Shown here piece after piece: positions 54,044-63,291 of a DNA stretch of 64,000 bases. The notes under the pieces are model-generated. The model saw nothing but the letters and a program-made list of their open reading frames with translations, had not been told where the DNA came from and searched no databases. A program made the position numbers and the translations under genes. Each line of letters opens with the position of its first letter. The stretch's first letter is position 1. Source of the DNA: CAYUET01 sp964443875 (lineage in GTDB: Bacteria; Auribacterota; JAFGBW01); assembly GCA_964443875.1 (NCBI GenBank), contig CAYUET010000012.1, forward strand, positions 1-64,000, in the 5' to 3' direction.

Positions 54044-56137
54044 TCAAGTTTTGCTTTTCAACAACTGAAGACCTGGCGATGCCATTCCCTTCGGGGAAAA
54101 CATAAAGTAAATAATGGTTTCATCCCTGTAATCCCGCTGCAGTAATCGCGTTGAAAAATCAAGGCAGTGCATGCTTTTAATAATGGCGATTTCAGAGCGT
54201 TCGACCAGGGATTGGCCGGTATTGTAGTAGGCGTAACCGCGTATAAAAATATCATCTGAAAAATTAAAGGAGAGTTCCGGTGCGACAATTTCGTCTTCAT
54301 TCTCACCCCTGTACCAGTAAAAACAGGAGAGCCCGACTTTATTACTGAATCTCCAGGAAAGATCTGTTCTGAAATCATCTGTCCGGTTTTCCGCCATGTT
54401 GTATGTCCAGTAAAGATCAATCATGGTATTGTCCGTGGTGCGGATCTGTGAATCAACCCCCAGGTCTGTCCAGTTATCGTCTTTTGCTTCAAAATCATAG
54501 GTGATAAAATAGCGGGTGTTCAGGAGTGTTTTAATTTTACCGTCTTTTTTTCCCTGCCATCTGGAAATCAGGTTAGGGGTCAGGGTGTTTGTTTCAGGAC
54601 GGGAATCATATTCATCAAACTGTATGATATCGTGATCTTCAAGATCGGGTTCCGGTCTGAAAAAGTATTCCAGGCCAGGAGTAAGGATGTGCCGGAAACG
54701 GGAGCATCCCCATACGGGATTTTGCGTGTCAAAAACTTTTGTAAGATTTGTCGACAGGTCAACCGTGTAGTTTTGAACCCAGCGAAGGTCTCCGTCAGCA
54801 TATTCCCTTGAACCATCCGCCCGAATGGATTCCCCGAGGGTGTCGGAGTACCAGATTCCTTCAAGATCCACCCTGGGGTTGACATTAAGCCACCCGAAAT
54901 ATTTTTTGGAGTAGCTCAAGGATTCTCCCGTATATCCTCTTAAGGCGTCATATTCGATCTGGTTATCCGTAAAGTTTTGACGAAGGTTTGCCACGTGATT
55001 GTTGCTGGTAAAATAGAGATTGGTGTCGGTGCCCAGTTCAAATTCATAAATATTGAGATCATACTGGGGAAGGCGTTCCAGCATGTTATCGAAATTATTT
55101 GTTTTGAAGCGCATCGTCACTCCGGAGGAGTAATCTTCATCTGCATAATAGAGGCGGTAGCGGTTGTCCCACTGCACGTTTTCATAGAATTCATCCCGGA
55201 AAAAATCTTCATAGATATCCGGGTCAGAATGCTTATTGACTTCAAGGGCTGATTTGAGTCCGTTTTTAAAACGGGTTGTGTTGTTCACAGAAATACGGTA
55301 CCGGGACAGAGTGCCGGCCTCTTCAGTAGATTGATTAGGCTCAAACTCCTGGTCTTCAATAAAATAAGTGATCAGTTTTCCTTTGCTGTTTTTTGAAATC
55401 ATTTTTGCATCAACACCCACTCCGACCCCCCTCTTGGTATAAAGATCAGCATTTGCAGTCGCCTTAACAGTGTTGGTTTTTAGGAAATCATAATGGGTAA
55501 GCGTTTCAAATCCATGTTCGCTTCCAACGCCGAAACGCACGCCGAAACGGGAATCTTCATTCAGGGAGCGTTTGTACACTGGAAAGTAGAAAATGGGAAC
55601 AGGGCCAAGCCAGAAAGTCGCCTTTTTTGCAACGAATTCCCTGTCAGGAGAAAAAATGATTTCAGAAGCCGTCATGTAGAAATGAGGCTGGTCTTTGGTG
55701 CAGGTACTGACTCTGGCCTCCTGAATACGGATGGTGTTGTTTTCGATCTGCTCCACTTTGGTGCCGGTCATAATCCAGATTTCTTCAACCGTAGAGGCAT
55801 TGTTCATGACCCCGCGTTTGGCATCAAAATCATAGCTCACATCATCACAGAAAAAAATACGGTTCTTGTCTCTGATAAGAACATGTCCTGAGGCAACCGC
55901 TCTGCGTTCCTGGTTGTATAGTTTTGCTTCATCAGAGATAAGGGAGTAGTTATCTTTTTTAATGCACACATTCCCGCTGAAGTTGCTGACATTGTTTTCA
56001 TAATCGAAATCGACTTTATCCGCGTTCATTTGAACGCCTTCAGTCATGTCCGCCGCCTGAAGCAGAAAAGAGAAAAGGGCAATACTGCAAAACAGCATCG
56101 ACCTTTGCAGTAAATCATTATAAACGCAGGATCTCAC
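54044..56137 (-). CDS. lptD: LPS-assembly protein LptD
   Basis: A 697-residue outer-membrane beta-barrel with an N-terminal signal peptide (near residue 27) and a periplasmic beta-jellyroll (MNADKVDFDYENNVSNFSGNVCI, YNQERRAVASGHVLI). The barrel begins with GPVPIFYFPVYKRSL, a typical LptD segment, and closes with a long run of alternating strands. LptD inserts LPS into the outer leaflet with the LptE plug. It is shorter than the E. coli protein. Together with lpxK it supports a lipid-A-bearing cell envelope. Confidence 0.88.
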   Translation of the reverse strand: MRSCVYNDLLQRSMLFCSIALFSFLLQAADMTEGVQMNADKVDFDYENNVSNFSGNVCIKKDNYSLISDEAKLYNQERRAVASGHVLIRDKNRIFFCDDVSYDFDAKRGVMNNASTVEEIWIMTGTKVEQIENNTIRIQEARVSTCTKDQPHFYMTASEIIFSPDREFVAKKATFWLGPVPIFYFPVYKRSLNEDSRFGVRFGVGSEHGFETLTHYDFLKTNTVKATANADLYTKRGVGVGVDAKMISKNSKGKLITYFIEDQEFEPNQSTEEAGTLSRYRISVNNTTRFKNGLKSALEVNKHSDPDIYEDFFRDEFYENVQWDNRYRLYYADEDYSSGVTMRFKTNNFDNMLERLPQYDLNIYEFELGTDTNLYFTSNNHVANLRQNFTDNQIEYDALRGYTGESLSYSKKYFGWLNVNPRVDLEGIWYSDTLGESIRADGSREYADGDLRWVQNYTVDLSTNLTKVFDTQNPVWGCSRFRHILTPGLEYFFRPEPDLEDHDIIQFDEYDSRPETNTLTPNLISRWQGKKDGKIKTLLNTRYFITYDFEAKDDNWTDLGVDSQIRTTDNTMIDLYWTYNMAENRTDDFRTDLSWRFSNKVGLSCFYWYRGENEDEIVAPELSFNFSDDIFIRGYAYYNTGQSLVERSEIAIIKSMHCLDFSTRLLQRDYRDETIIYFMFSPKGMASPGLQLLKSKT

Positions 56138-56460
56138 ACAGAATCTCCTTTTTTATATTTCAAACAGGATGAGATTAAAGAAATAAAAAAATCAAATATT
56201 TAAAACCTTTTTAGTTGAATTAATCAACTTCTATTTAAGCCAGGGTTCTTCTTTATAAGGCCCCTTAAATATTGACCCCGAGAAAACGGGGTTCATATAA
56301 TGCTCCCTTTGGGAATGGGGCTCATATAAATAATGCTCCCTTTGGGAATAGGGCTCATATAATGGCCCTTAAAAAATTCTTTTAATATTGGAAGTTTTAG
56401 ATTAAAACAGGCGGACTGAAATACAAAAGAATTGATTAAGCGGAAAAGGAGAAAACAGCC
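56138..56460. promoter_or_regulatory. Divergent intergenic region with hairpin repeats (lptD/degP)
   Basis: This 323-base gap separates the divergent lptD and degP genes. It contains a 5-bp stem CCCCG-AGAAAA-CGGGG at 56276-56291, directly followed by three tandem units that share G-rich-(T/C)TCATATAA-TG: 56288-56316, 56317-56349 and a shortened 56350-56364. The first two include TCCCTTTGGGA, a small hairpin. I see no gene in it. It may hold the promoters of both genes; the repeats look like recent duplication. Confidence 0.6.
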
Positions 56461-57888
56461 ATGAAAAAACTGATTTCAACGATTTCAAAAACCATTCTGA
56501 CCGTTATTTTTTATTTTTCGGTCTCTTATGTGTATTGCACTGAAGCTCAAAAACTGGAAGATACTTTTGTGGAATTGAGCCAGAATACAGGCCCTGCCGT
56601 TGTAACAATCACTGTCGTTCAGACGGTGGGCAGGGGTGTCGCCCCCCAGGGCATGACCGGTGATCCCATGATGGACGAATTCTTTTATCGTTTTTTTGGA
56701 GGAAGGCCTCAGGAGTACAAACAAAAAGGAATGGGCTCTGGTTTCATTCTCGATAAAGATGGTCATATCCTCACGAATGATCATGTGATCGGTAATGCGG
56801 AGGATATCGAAGTCACTCTGCCGGATGGACGGAATTTCAAAGCGGCCCTTCTGGGAAGCGATCCCAGGAGCGACATTGCTCTGATTAAAATCAAGGGAGA
56901 CAATCTTCCTTTTTTAAAGCTTGGAGATTCTGATCAGGTCAAACCCGGACAGTGGGCTTTAGCTTTGGGAAACCCTTTCGGCAATATTGTCAATAATCCG
57001 AAGCCTACCATTACGGCAGGCATTGTATCGGCGGTTCACAGGACCATCAATATCCGGGAAGAAGACCGTATGTACGGGGATCTTATACAGACGGATGCCT
57101 CCATCAATCAGGGGAATTCAGGAGGTCCGCTGGTTAATCTTAAAGGGGAAGTGATTGGAATAAATACCTTGATTTTCAGCCCCTCAGGAGGCAGTGTGGG
57201 GATAGGATTCGCCATTCCCATTAACCGGGGAAAGGCCATTTTACAGGATCTCATCAGCGGACGGGAAGTCCGGCACGGCTGGATCGGGCTCTGGCTTCAG
57301 GATGTGAGCATGGAGATGGTGCGTCAGTTCGGTCTGACTTCGAGGGAAACAGGGGCTCTTGTCTTTAAGGTCGAAAAGGGCAGTCCTGGAGAAGCAGCCG
57401 GGTTTGAATCCGGGGATATCCTTCTGGAAATCAATGATCAGCCGATCCAGAATTCTGCAGATGTGACCCGTATTGTTTCCGGGAAAAGACCCGGAGAAAA
57501 ACTTCATTGCCGGATTTTTAGGAGTGGCAAAGAGAAGAAAATCGAGGCAACCATCGGAGAGCGCAGGGAAGAGGCTTCAGCAAGAGAGAATGCGCGGAAA
57601 CCAACCCCGCAGAAAGTGGAGTGGAGGGGGCTTGTTGTGGAGGAGATTACGGATCAAATGGCTGAGACCTACGGGCTTGCTTCCCGTGAAGGAGTTATTG
57701 CCAGCAAAGTAGCCTTTGGCTCGCCGGCCTTCAATGCGCGTATTTCTGCCGGAGACGTGATTTATTCGATTGCGCAGAATCCGGTTAATTCAACGGAGGA
57801 TTTTAAAAAGATTGCGTCTCAGCATATACAGGGGGATGTCCTGGTTCATACCTCCAGGGGGTATGTTGTGATTTATGACCAGAATTAA
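56461..57888 (+). CDS. degP: DegP/HtrA-family periplasmic serine protease
   Basis: A 475-residue protease with a signal peptide (about 1-26). The catalytic triad is His108 in LTNDHVI, Asp138 in DPRSDIALIK and Ser220 in NQGNSGGPLVNL. Two PDZ domains follow: the first from about residue 275 (GWIGLWLQDVSMEMV) and the second around 400 (GLVVEEITDQMAETYGL). DegP degrades or refolds misfolded envelope proteins. It is followed by exbB and exbD-like genes after 23 bases and has GGAG upstream. Confidence 0.93.
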   Translation: MKKLISTISKTILTVIFYFSVSYVYCTEAQKLEDTFVELSQNTGPAVVTITVVQTVGRGVAPQGMTGDPMMDEFFYRFFGGRPQEYKQKGMGSGFILDKDGHILTNDHVIGNAEDIEVTLPDGRNFKAALLGSDPRSDIALIKIKGDNLPFLKLGDSDQVKPGQWALALGNPFGNIVNNPKPTITAGIVSAVHRTINIREEDRMYGDLIQTDASINQGNSGGPLVNLKGEVIGINTLIFSPSGGSVGIGFAIPINRGKAILQDLISGREVRHGWIGLWLQDVSMEMVRQFGLTSRETGALVFKVEKGSPGEAAGFESGDILLEINDQPIQNSADVTRIVSGKRPGEKLHCRIFRSGKEKKIEATIGERREEASARENARKPTPQKVEWRGLVVEEITDQMAETYGLASREGVIASKVAFGSPAFNARISAGDVIYSIAQNPVNSTEDFKKIASQHIQGDVLVHTSRGYVVIYDQN

Positions 57889-57911
57889 TAAACTTAAGGA
57901 AGGACAAGGAT

Positions 57912-58541
57912 ATGTTTGAAGGAAAGACCCTGTGGGATATCGTCAATATGGGAGGATTTACCATGTATATCCTCATTTTTTGTTCGGTGCTTTCTCTGGC
58001 TGTCATTGCGGAGAGACTTATAAATTATTTCAGACGTTCCCGGATGGATAAATTTTTTTTCATGGAAAAGATCCAGGATTCTGTTGAAAAAGGGCAGGTG
58101 GATCAGGCTTTGCTTTTATGCGAGAAAGGGAAATCTCCTTATTGTTCTGTTGTCCGCATGGGGCTTAAAAATATCAAGCATGAGGAAAAGGTCATTCAAA
58201 GTGCCATGGAAAGAGAAATTATGCTGGAAACCGTGCTTTTGGAACGCTATACTACCATTGTGGGGACTATCGGCAATATCGCTGTTTACATCGGACTTTT
58301 CGGGACAGTGCTGGGGATTGTGAATTCCTTTCATAATATCGCCAGAATCGGCTCCGGGGGGATTTCAACAGTGATCGGAGGAGTTTCCGAGGCCCTCATT
58401 TGTACGGCAACAGGGCTTCTGGTTGCCATTCCGGCTGTTGTCGCCTACAATTATTTTTTAAGGCGTATCGACCGGTTTACAACGGAAATGCAGTATTGCG
58501 CTTCAGCAACCTTAGACCTGATTACCCTTAAAAAATCATGA
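57912..58541 (+). CDS. MotA/TolQ/ExbB-family proton channel protein
   Basis: A 209-residue inner-membrane protein with three helices (about 16-35, 112-135 and 155-180). The later helices contain VGTIGNIAVYIGLFGTVLGI and LICTATGLLVAIPAVVAYN, the proton-channel signature of ExbB/TolQ. It works with the ExbD-like partner encoded next (four-base overlap), to power an outer-membrane process. No TonB, TolA or TolB gene is in the window, so whether it serves TonB- or Tol-type energy transfer is open. Confidence 0.9.
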   Translation: MFEGKTLWDIVNMGGFTMYILIFCSVLSLAVIAERLINYFRRSRMDKFFFMEKIQDSVEKGQVDQALLLCEKGKSPYCSVVRMGLKNIKHEEKVIQSAMEREIMLETVLLERYTTIVGTIGNIAVYIGLFGTVLGIVNSFHNIARIGSGGISTVIGGVSEALICTATGLLVAIPAVVAYNYFLRRIDRFTTEMQYCASATLDLITLKKS

Positions 58542-58954
58542 AGAAGCCTGTCAGAAATGAAAGAGTCATGGCAGAGATCAACATTACCCCCTTTACGGAT
58601 GTGGTGCTGGTGCTCCTGGTCATCTTCATGATCACCACTCCGCTTATCATGCAGCCGGAAATCAAGATTGATCTGCCTTCTGCTAAATCCGCACAGTCAG
58701 AGGTCCATAAAACCGTGACGGTTCTCCTGGATCCCAGGGGGTATATATTTATTGACGAGAAAAAAGTGGAGAGCAGAGATCTTTCGGATTCTATTGCCCG
58801 AAAGCTGAAGGAGGATCCGCAGACTCCTGTGGTCCTTAAAGCGGACCGCAAGGTACTCTATGATGATGTGGTGAATGCTATTGATGCCTGCAAACAGGGC
58901 GGGGCTACGAAATTTGCACTGGCTGTGGAGCTGACAAAGAAGGCTGAAGCTTAG
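58538..58954 (+). CDS. ExbD/TolR-family protein
   Basis: A 138-residue partner of the ExbB/TolQ protein. A single helix near residues 20-38 carries the essential Asp in PFTDVVLVLLVIFMITTP. The periplasmic domain has LPSAKSAQSEV and VVLKADRKVLYDDVVNAIDACKQGG, like TolR/ExbD. It closes the degP run and is convergent with the secreted kinase-like gene; 27 bases separate the two stop codons. Confidence 0.92.
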   Translation: MKKPVRNERVMAEINITPFTDVVLVLLVIFMITTPLIMQPEIKIDLPSAKSAQSEVHKTVTVLLDPRGYIFIDEKKVESRDLSDSIARKLKEDPQTPVVLKADRKVLYDDVVNAIDACKQGGATKFALAVELTKKAEA

Positions 58955-58981
58955 AGTTGCCGGTGGATTAAATCCGGAATT

Positions 58982-60700
58982 TTAACCTGAAATTGCGATC
59001 TGGAAGGCAGTCAACTGGATCTGTTTTTCACCGCTGAGATTTCTGTTTTTTTCAAAGAAAACAACGGCCTCTGCAAGAGCTGTTTTATATTTTTCCTGGA
59101 ATTTTTCAGGATTCGAATCATAAAGAATTTTTGCCGTATGAACATTCATTTCCACGCGCTGGCCTTCCCTGAGAGGATCTGAAGACTGGTATTCCGGATC
59201 GTTCATGGAAGGGCCAAAAATTTTCCAGAAACTATTTTGGCCATAAAGGGGGAATTTTTTCTGTCCTATTTCTAAGGCCGTGTCATTATCAGCAAGATTC
59301 AGACGAAGGTTTTCAGGGGCGTATTTGTTGTAACTGCGGATGTATTGAACCAGCCCTTTTTCTCTGCTGAATATTTTTTTATCAAAATTATTGGCGATAA
59401 AATCTTTATGAATTTTTTCAAAATCTCTGAGCATGGCTCTGTAGCGGTATGCTTTTTCAGAGGAGAGTGTAACAGTTGTCCCGTCAGGCGCAGTAAGGGA
59501 AAGATGCTCTGGTTGCAGGGTAATATGATCAGCTTCCAGAGTAGTTCCAAAATCCCCGAAGTCGTTTACCCATTTGACTGAAACCGGGGTCCCCGCTTCC
59601 TGGGAGAGGGTAAAGTTTTCCAGATGCATGTCTCTTCTGCCGATCAGATCAAGGCCTCCGTTCATTCTTCCTACCAGATCAAAGGTTTTATTGAAGATAT
59701 CCTCTTTAATATCAACATCCGATTGATAGTAACCTCTGGCCTGCTCTTTTATTGAGCTGTAGATATCATTTCGTATAAAATAAACCAGACGGTCTGAGGA
59801 TTTCGAATAGCGGGTGACAATGACGTTTACATCATCCTTGACCGTCTCCCCGTATAATTTTCCATCAAAGGAAAGCTTGTCCATGAGCACCACTTCCGTT
59901 ACGGTATTATCCGGATACTGATTCTGATATTGCTGAGCATAGTCAAAATCTTCAGTATCAATAGTTCTTTTCGATTCAATTTCCCCGGGCATCTTGATCT
60001 CAATCGCTGAGCGGTAATCGATTTTTTTTGTCTGGGCATCCATTTTAAACAGAATGTGTCTTCTGAAGGACCCGCTTAAAGGGGTTGTAAAAATTCCATT
60101 TCCCAGAGAGAGATAAATCTGATGATCAACTGCATATTGAATCCTGTCGTTCAGCTGTCCCTTGTTGGTCTGGTCTTTACTGAATAATTCAGTATCAGAA
60201 GGGGTGGCTTTATAATCCAGTTTTAACCTTGACTGGGTCAAAAGTTCCATTAATTTGGATAAGTTTTTATTGTTTTGAATAAGGGAAACCATTTCGGGAT
60301 AGTCTTTGGTAAAAAGGCTCAATTGCTTTTCATCACTTTTTAAAGGTGTTTCATTTTTTTCTGATTCCCAGAATCCCTTCCATAAGTTTTGAACGTCCTT
60401 GCGTAATCCGTTTACATAGGTTTTTCCTGAAAGCTGTGCTAAAGCTCTTTCTAATTCTGTAAGCTCCTCAATCCCCTGAAAAGTATCGCCTCTGGTAAAA
60501 AGGCTTTTAATTTTCTGAAAGCGGTTGGAAAGAGAATATAAGGAGATGGGGGAAAGGTGAGTTGTTGATATTTCACCGTGAGAGGGTGGCGTGTTCAAAG
60601 CCAGTGTCTTCTCTGCTGATTGGGTGTAAGTCATTAGAAGTATGCAGGATAAAACACTGCAAAAAATCAAAGAAACTCTGTTTTTTTTCTGAGAAGGCAT
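58982..60700 (-). CDS. Secreted protein with kinase-like catalytic motifs
   Basis: A 572-residue protein I cannot place in a named family. It starts with a signal peptide (about residues 8-30). In order it shows a SLGNGIFTTPL stretch, Lys236 in AIEIKMPGE (like the beta-3 Lys of AarF-type kinases), TEVVLMDKLSFDG (hinge-like), RRDMHLENF with Asp357, His359 and Asn362 (a D-x-H-x-x-N catalytic loop) and NDFGDFG at 379-385. These elements match the layout of protein-kinase-like enzymes, for instance AarF/APH families. The ATG at 60700 has AAAGG upstream; an in-frame extension to 60763 is less likely. Confidence 0.55.
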   Translation of the reverse strand: MPSQKKNRVSLIFCSVLSCILLMTYTQSAEKTLALNTPPSHGEISTTHLSPISLYSLSNRFQKIKSLFTRGDTFQGIEELTELERALAQLSGKTYVNGLRKDVQNLWKGFWESEKNETPLKSDEKQLSLFTKDYPEMVSLIQNNKNLSKLMELLTQSRLKLDYKATPSDTELFSKDQTNKGQLNDRIQYAVDHQIYLSLGNGIFTTPLSGSFRRHILFKMDAQTKKIDYRSAIEIKMPGEIESKRTIDTEDFDYAQQYQNQYPDNTVTEVVLMDKLSFDGKLYGETVKDDVNVIVTRYSKSSDRLVYFIRNDIYSSIKEQARGYYQSDVDIKEDIFNKTFDLVGRMNGGLDLIGRRDMHLENFTLSQEAGTPVSVKWVNDFGDFGTTLEADHITLQPEHLSLTAPDGTTVTLSSEKAYRYRAMLRDFEKIHKDFIANNFDKKIFSREKGLVQYIRSYNKYAPENLRLNLADNDTALEIGQKKFPLYGQNSFWKIFGPSMNDPEYQSSDPLREGQRVEMNVHTAKILYDSNPEKFQEKYKTALAEAVVFFEKNRNLSGEKQIQLTAFQIAISG

Positions 60701-61023
60701 TCTGTTTACCTTTAATAGTTTAACTAATGGTAGATTAATACCATTTTCCCAGGGGGAAATCAAGGTGCCCCGGGCTTTTTTATTAACAGTAAAACAGGGA
60801 TTTTTAATACCTCCTGATTGTTTTTAAAAAATGTATTTTATTTGTATTAAAATTGTTATGGCTAAATGGAACTTTAAATCGGATTTATACGTCTAATTTA
60901 TGAAAAATGAAAGAATTGGGGGGATGGAAGATTGAAATTTTCTAATGAGGTTTTGATTCTTCTTTAACTCCCTTTATTATAATTTACTTTGAAATATGGG
61001 AGACTGACAAAGGAGTTTTTATT
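60701..61023. other. Intergenic region with inverted repeat and orphan terminator
   Basis: This region separates divergent genes. It holds a 7-bp inverted repeat AATGGTA/TACCATT (60726-60745), then the stem CCC-A-GGGG/CCCC-GGG (60748-60774) ending in CTTTTTT on the plus strand. No plus-strand gene ends close upstream, so the terminator would act on antisense transcripts across the kinase-like gene. The rest is AT-rich promoter-like sequence for the small secreted protein. Confidence 0.45.
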
Positions 61024-61506
61024 ATGAAGAAAAAAATAAATATTATGGCAATAACAGTCTTTCTGGCAGCGGGCTTTTCAACTTCTTCCTATGCAGGAGA
61101 CAGAGACTGGGCCAGAGCAGGTAAAGTTTTAACAGGAATCGCAGGGGTTGCCCTTTTAGCCGATGCTATCGTTTCTCCTGTGGATTTTTATCCGGGTCAT
61201 CAGGGATATCGTCATTATAAAAGACATTATAGACCGCATTATTATCCTCCACCTGTTGTGGTGATAAGGGAAGAATACCGGCCTTTTGGTTCCCGCTGGG
61301 TTGAGGGGCATTATGTCCAATATGAGGAAAGAATCTGGATCCCCGGGGAAACCCGTAAAATTTGGATTGAGCCGATTTACACCTGGGAAAGACATCGCGG
61401 CAGAACTATAAGGGTTTACCATGAAGGATATTATCGTTATGAAAAAATGCCCGGGCGCTATGATATCTGCCTGAAGGAACGTTGGGTTGAGGGACACTGG
61501 GAGTAA
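61024..61506 (+). CDS. Small secreted Tyr/Trp/His-rich protein
   Basis: A 160-residue protein with a signal peptide (cleavage near SYA-GD, residue 24) and a short Ala/Val-rich segment. The rest is rich in Tyr, His, Arg and Trp, and includes two RWVEGHY/RWVEGHWE repeats with RIWIPGE and KIWIEPIY, like the YXW-type repeats of small periplasmic or outer-membrane proteins. Function is unknown. AAAGGAG precedes the start and it stands alone. Confidence 0.7.
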   Translation: MKKKINIMAITVFLAAGFSTSSYAGDRDWARAGKVLTGIAGVALLADAIVSPVDFYPGHQGYRHYKRHYRPHYYPPPVVVIREEYRPFGSRWVEGHYVQYEERIWIPGETRKIWIEPIYTWERHRGRTIRVYHEGYYRYEKMPGRYDICLKERWVEGHWE

Positions 61507-61560
61507 AGAAGCCTTGTTTTATAGTTTATCTGAAGGGACTATTTGTATCCCAGAAGCTTC

Positions 61561-61580
61561 CAGCGAAACAGGATTCGCTG
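61561..61580. terminator. Hairpin between convergent genes
   Basis: CAGCGAA (61561-61567) and TTCGCTG (61574-61580) form a 7-bp stem with a 6-base loop, extended by AAGC/GCTT across a small internal loop. It lies in the 157-base gap between the secreted protein and the convergent GT-C gene and may end transcription from both sides. There is no clear T-run. Confidence 0.4.
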
Positions 61581-61663
61581 CATGCTTGAAACAAAGTTGA
61601 TCTGAGTCTGAGCTTGCCGGGCATACTTAAACCGAACATTTGAAATGAAGTGTGAAATTCGGG

Positions 61664-63265
61664 TTAAGGGTTCTGCAGGATTCCTGTCTTAAGTATTTCA
61701 CTTTCCCACAGAATGTTTTTTGATCCTTTTCGCAGGAGCAGGGAATAATTCTGATTCGGCCAGCGTATGCGCACATAATCATTTTTCATGGCCTTGAAGG
61801 CCTCTGCAGGACTCTGATCAAAGATCCAGAAGGTCGCAATGATATCTGGTTTTAAGGTCTGAATGGAGTATTCATAATCCCATTTCATATGGCCTGGGTA
61901 GAAGCGGTGCAGGGGATCTGTTGTCTCTGAAAAAATACGGGCAGTAAGTCTGGCGATTTTTGTATCGTTTTTTCCGAGAAAATCAATGCACTCCCGTTTG
62001 AGAAAATAGGGAAGCACGCCGGCTCTGCTTACTCCGACTTTTGCCTGTGGGCCAGTGATCATATCGATGAGAAGGGCGTATTCCGCCTGTTTTTTGTTTG
62101 CGGCCGTTTCATAGGGAGGGATTAAAAAAAAGAATTCTTTTAAGGCTTCGGGGTGAAAGGCATTGATGCGGATAAGGAGCAGGAGGATTGTCATTCCTTT
62201 AAACAATTTCTTTAATTTTTTAAAACGGCCGAGTTTTTCAATAAGATCTGAAATTGCAAAGATAAGGCCCACAAAAATGACCGGGATAACCGGAAGAATA
62301 TAGCGGTTGGCATCCCCTCTTTCCCAGGCATCTCCGCCGACATAGACGCTGTATGCCAGCTGTCCGAAAATCAGAAAGAGTCCCAGGTGCCCTTTTTTTC
62401 CTCCTCTCAGAAATAACCATAAAAGAGAGATAAAAAAAAGAAGGAGGTTAAAATTCATAATGAATTGGCATAAAACATAAAAGCCGCGTGTGAGCCTTAA
62501 GGTGAAAGCGACGCCTGTCACTTTTAGATAATAGGTGTTGGGTAAAAATTCTCCGTAATAAAAATACCGGGCAAGGGTTTGTCCGCCGATAAAGAGGATA
62601 AGCACAAGGACAGAGGTTTTCAGATGAGTCTTCCAGTGTTCTGAATCCGTTAAAAGATTAAAAAGGACCAGGGAAAGAAAAGGGATCAGCACATCAAAAC
62701 GGATAAGAGTGCCAATACCTAGTATCCAGTAGGGAAGAGAATTGAACCGGGGGCTGCTGTTTTTTATGGACATGAAATAAGCCAGAAGAACGCATAGAGT
62801 TACAGCGCCGGTTTCCATTCCACCAAGAGTCCAGTAAATAAAGGGATAATAAAAGGCAGTGAGAAGAAAAGCCCCGCCTTTGATAAACAGGTTGTCTGGG
62901 CGAAAAAGGGAGGAAAGATAAAACGCCGTTAAACTGCTTAATAAAAGAAGCAGAAGCCCCGAGAGTTGAACGGCAAGAGAGGTTTTAAATACGGAAAGGG
63001 GAAACAGGTGGAATAGAGCCATAAGACAGGCCCAGAGAGGATTGGTCATTCCTTCCACTTTCTGAAAAGCATTCCAGACAAGACCGTTGCCCTGCACCAG
63101 GTTGTCTGCATAGCGCATGGAAATCATGGCATCATCAAAGAGACAGAAAACCCGTTCATTCCCGAGAAGAAAGCTGGTCTGCCCCATGAAAAAAATTCCA
63201 TAACAGGCCGCAAGACCCGTAAGAGAAAAAAGCAGCGTTCTTTCTGTGTTTTTAAAAAAAGACAT
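61664..63265 (-). CDS. GT-C-type membrane glycosyltransferase-like protein
   Basis: A 533-residue protein with some ten or more hydrophobic helices in the first 360 residues, and a soluble C-terminal part. The first loop carries FCLFDDAMISMRYADNLVQ followed by NGLVWN and EGMTNPLWA; the Asp pair is the usual GT-C catalytic motif, and LPNTYYLKVTG is another mark of this membrane group (AftB-like and related transferases). It should use a polyprenyl-phosphate sugar donor to modify an envelope molecule. The acceptor is unknown. Confidence 0.75.
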   Translation of the reverse strand: MSFFKNTERTLLFSLTGLAACYGIFFMGQTSFLLGNERVFCLFDDAMISMRYADNLVQGNGLVWNAFQKVEGMTNPLWACLMALFHLFPLSVFKTSLAVQLSGLLLLLLSSLTAFYLSSLFRPDNLFIKGGAFLLTAFYYPFIYWTLGGMETGAVTLCVLLAYFMSIKNSSPRFNSLPYWILGIGTLIRFDVLIPFLSLVLFNLLTDSEHWKTHLKTSVLVLILFIGGQTLARYFYYGEFLPNTYYLKVTGVAFTLRLTRGFYVLCQFIMNFNLLLFFISLLWLFLRGGKKGHLGLFLIFGQLAYSVYVGGDAWERGDANRYILPVIPVIFVGLIFAISDLIEKLGRFKKLKKLFKGMTILLLLIRINAFHPEALKEFFFLIPPYETAANKKQAEYALLIDMITGPQAKVGVSRAGVLPYFLKRECIDFLGKNDTKIARLTARIFSETTDPLHRFYPGHMKWDYEYSIQTLKPDIIATFWIFDQSPAEAFKAMKNDYVRIRWPNQNYSLLLRKGSKNILWESEILKTGILQNP

Positions 63266-63291
63266 TCATCCCTGAAGAATAAAGAGGGCTT

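Noticed and set aside
56288..56364. CRISPR-like short direct repeats
   Set aside because: Units are adjacent without unique spacers and only two and a half copies exist.
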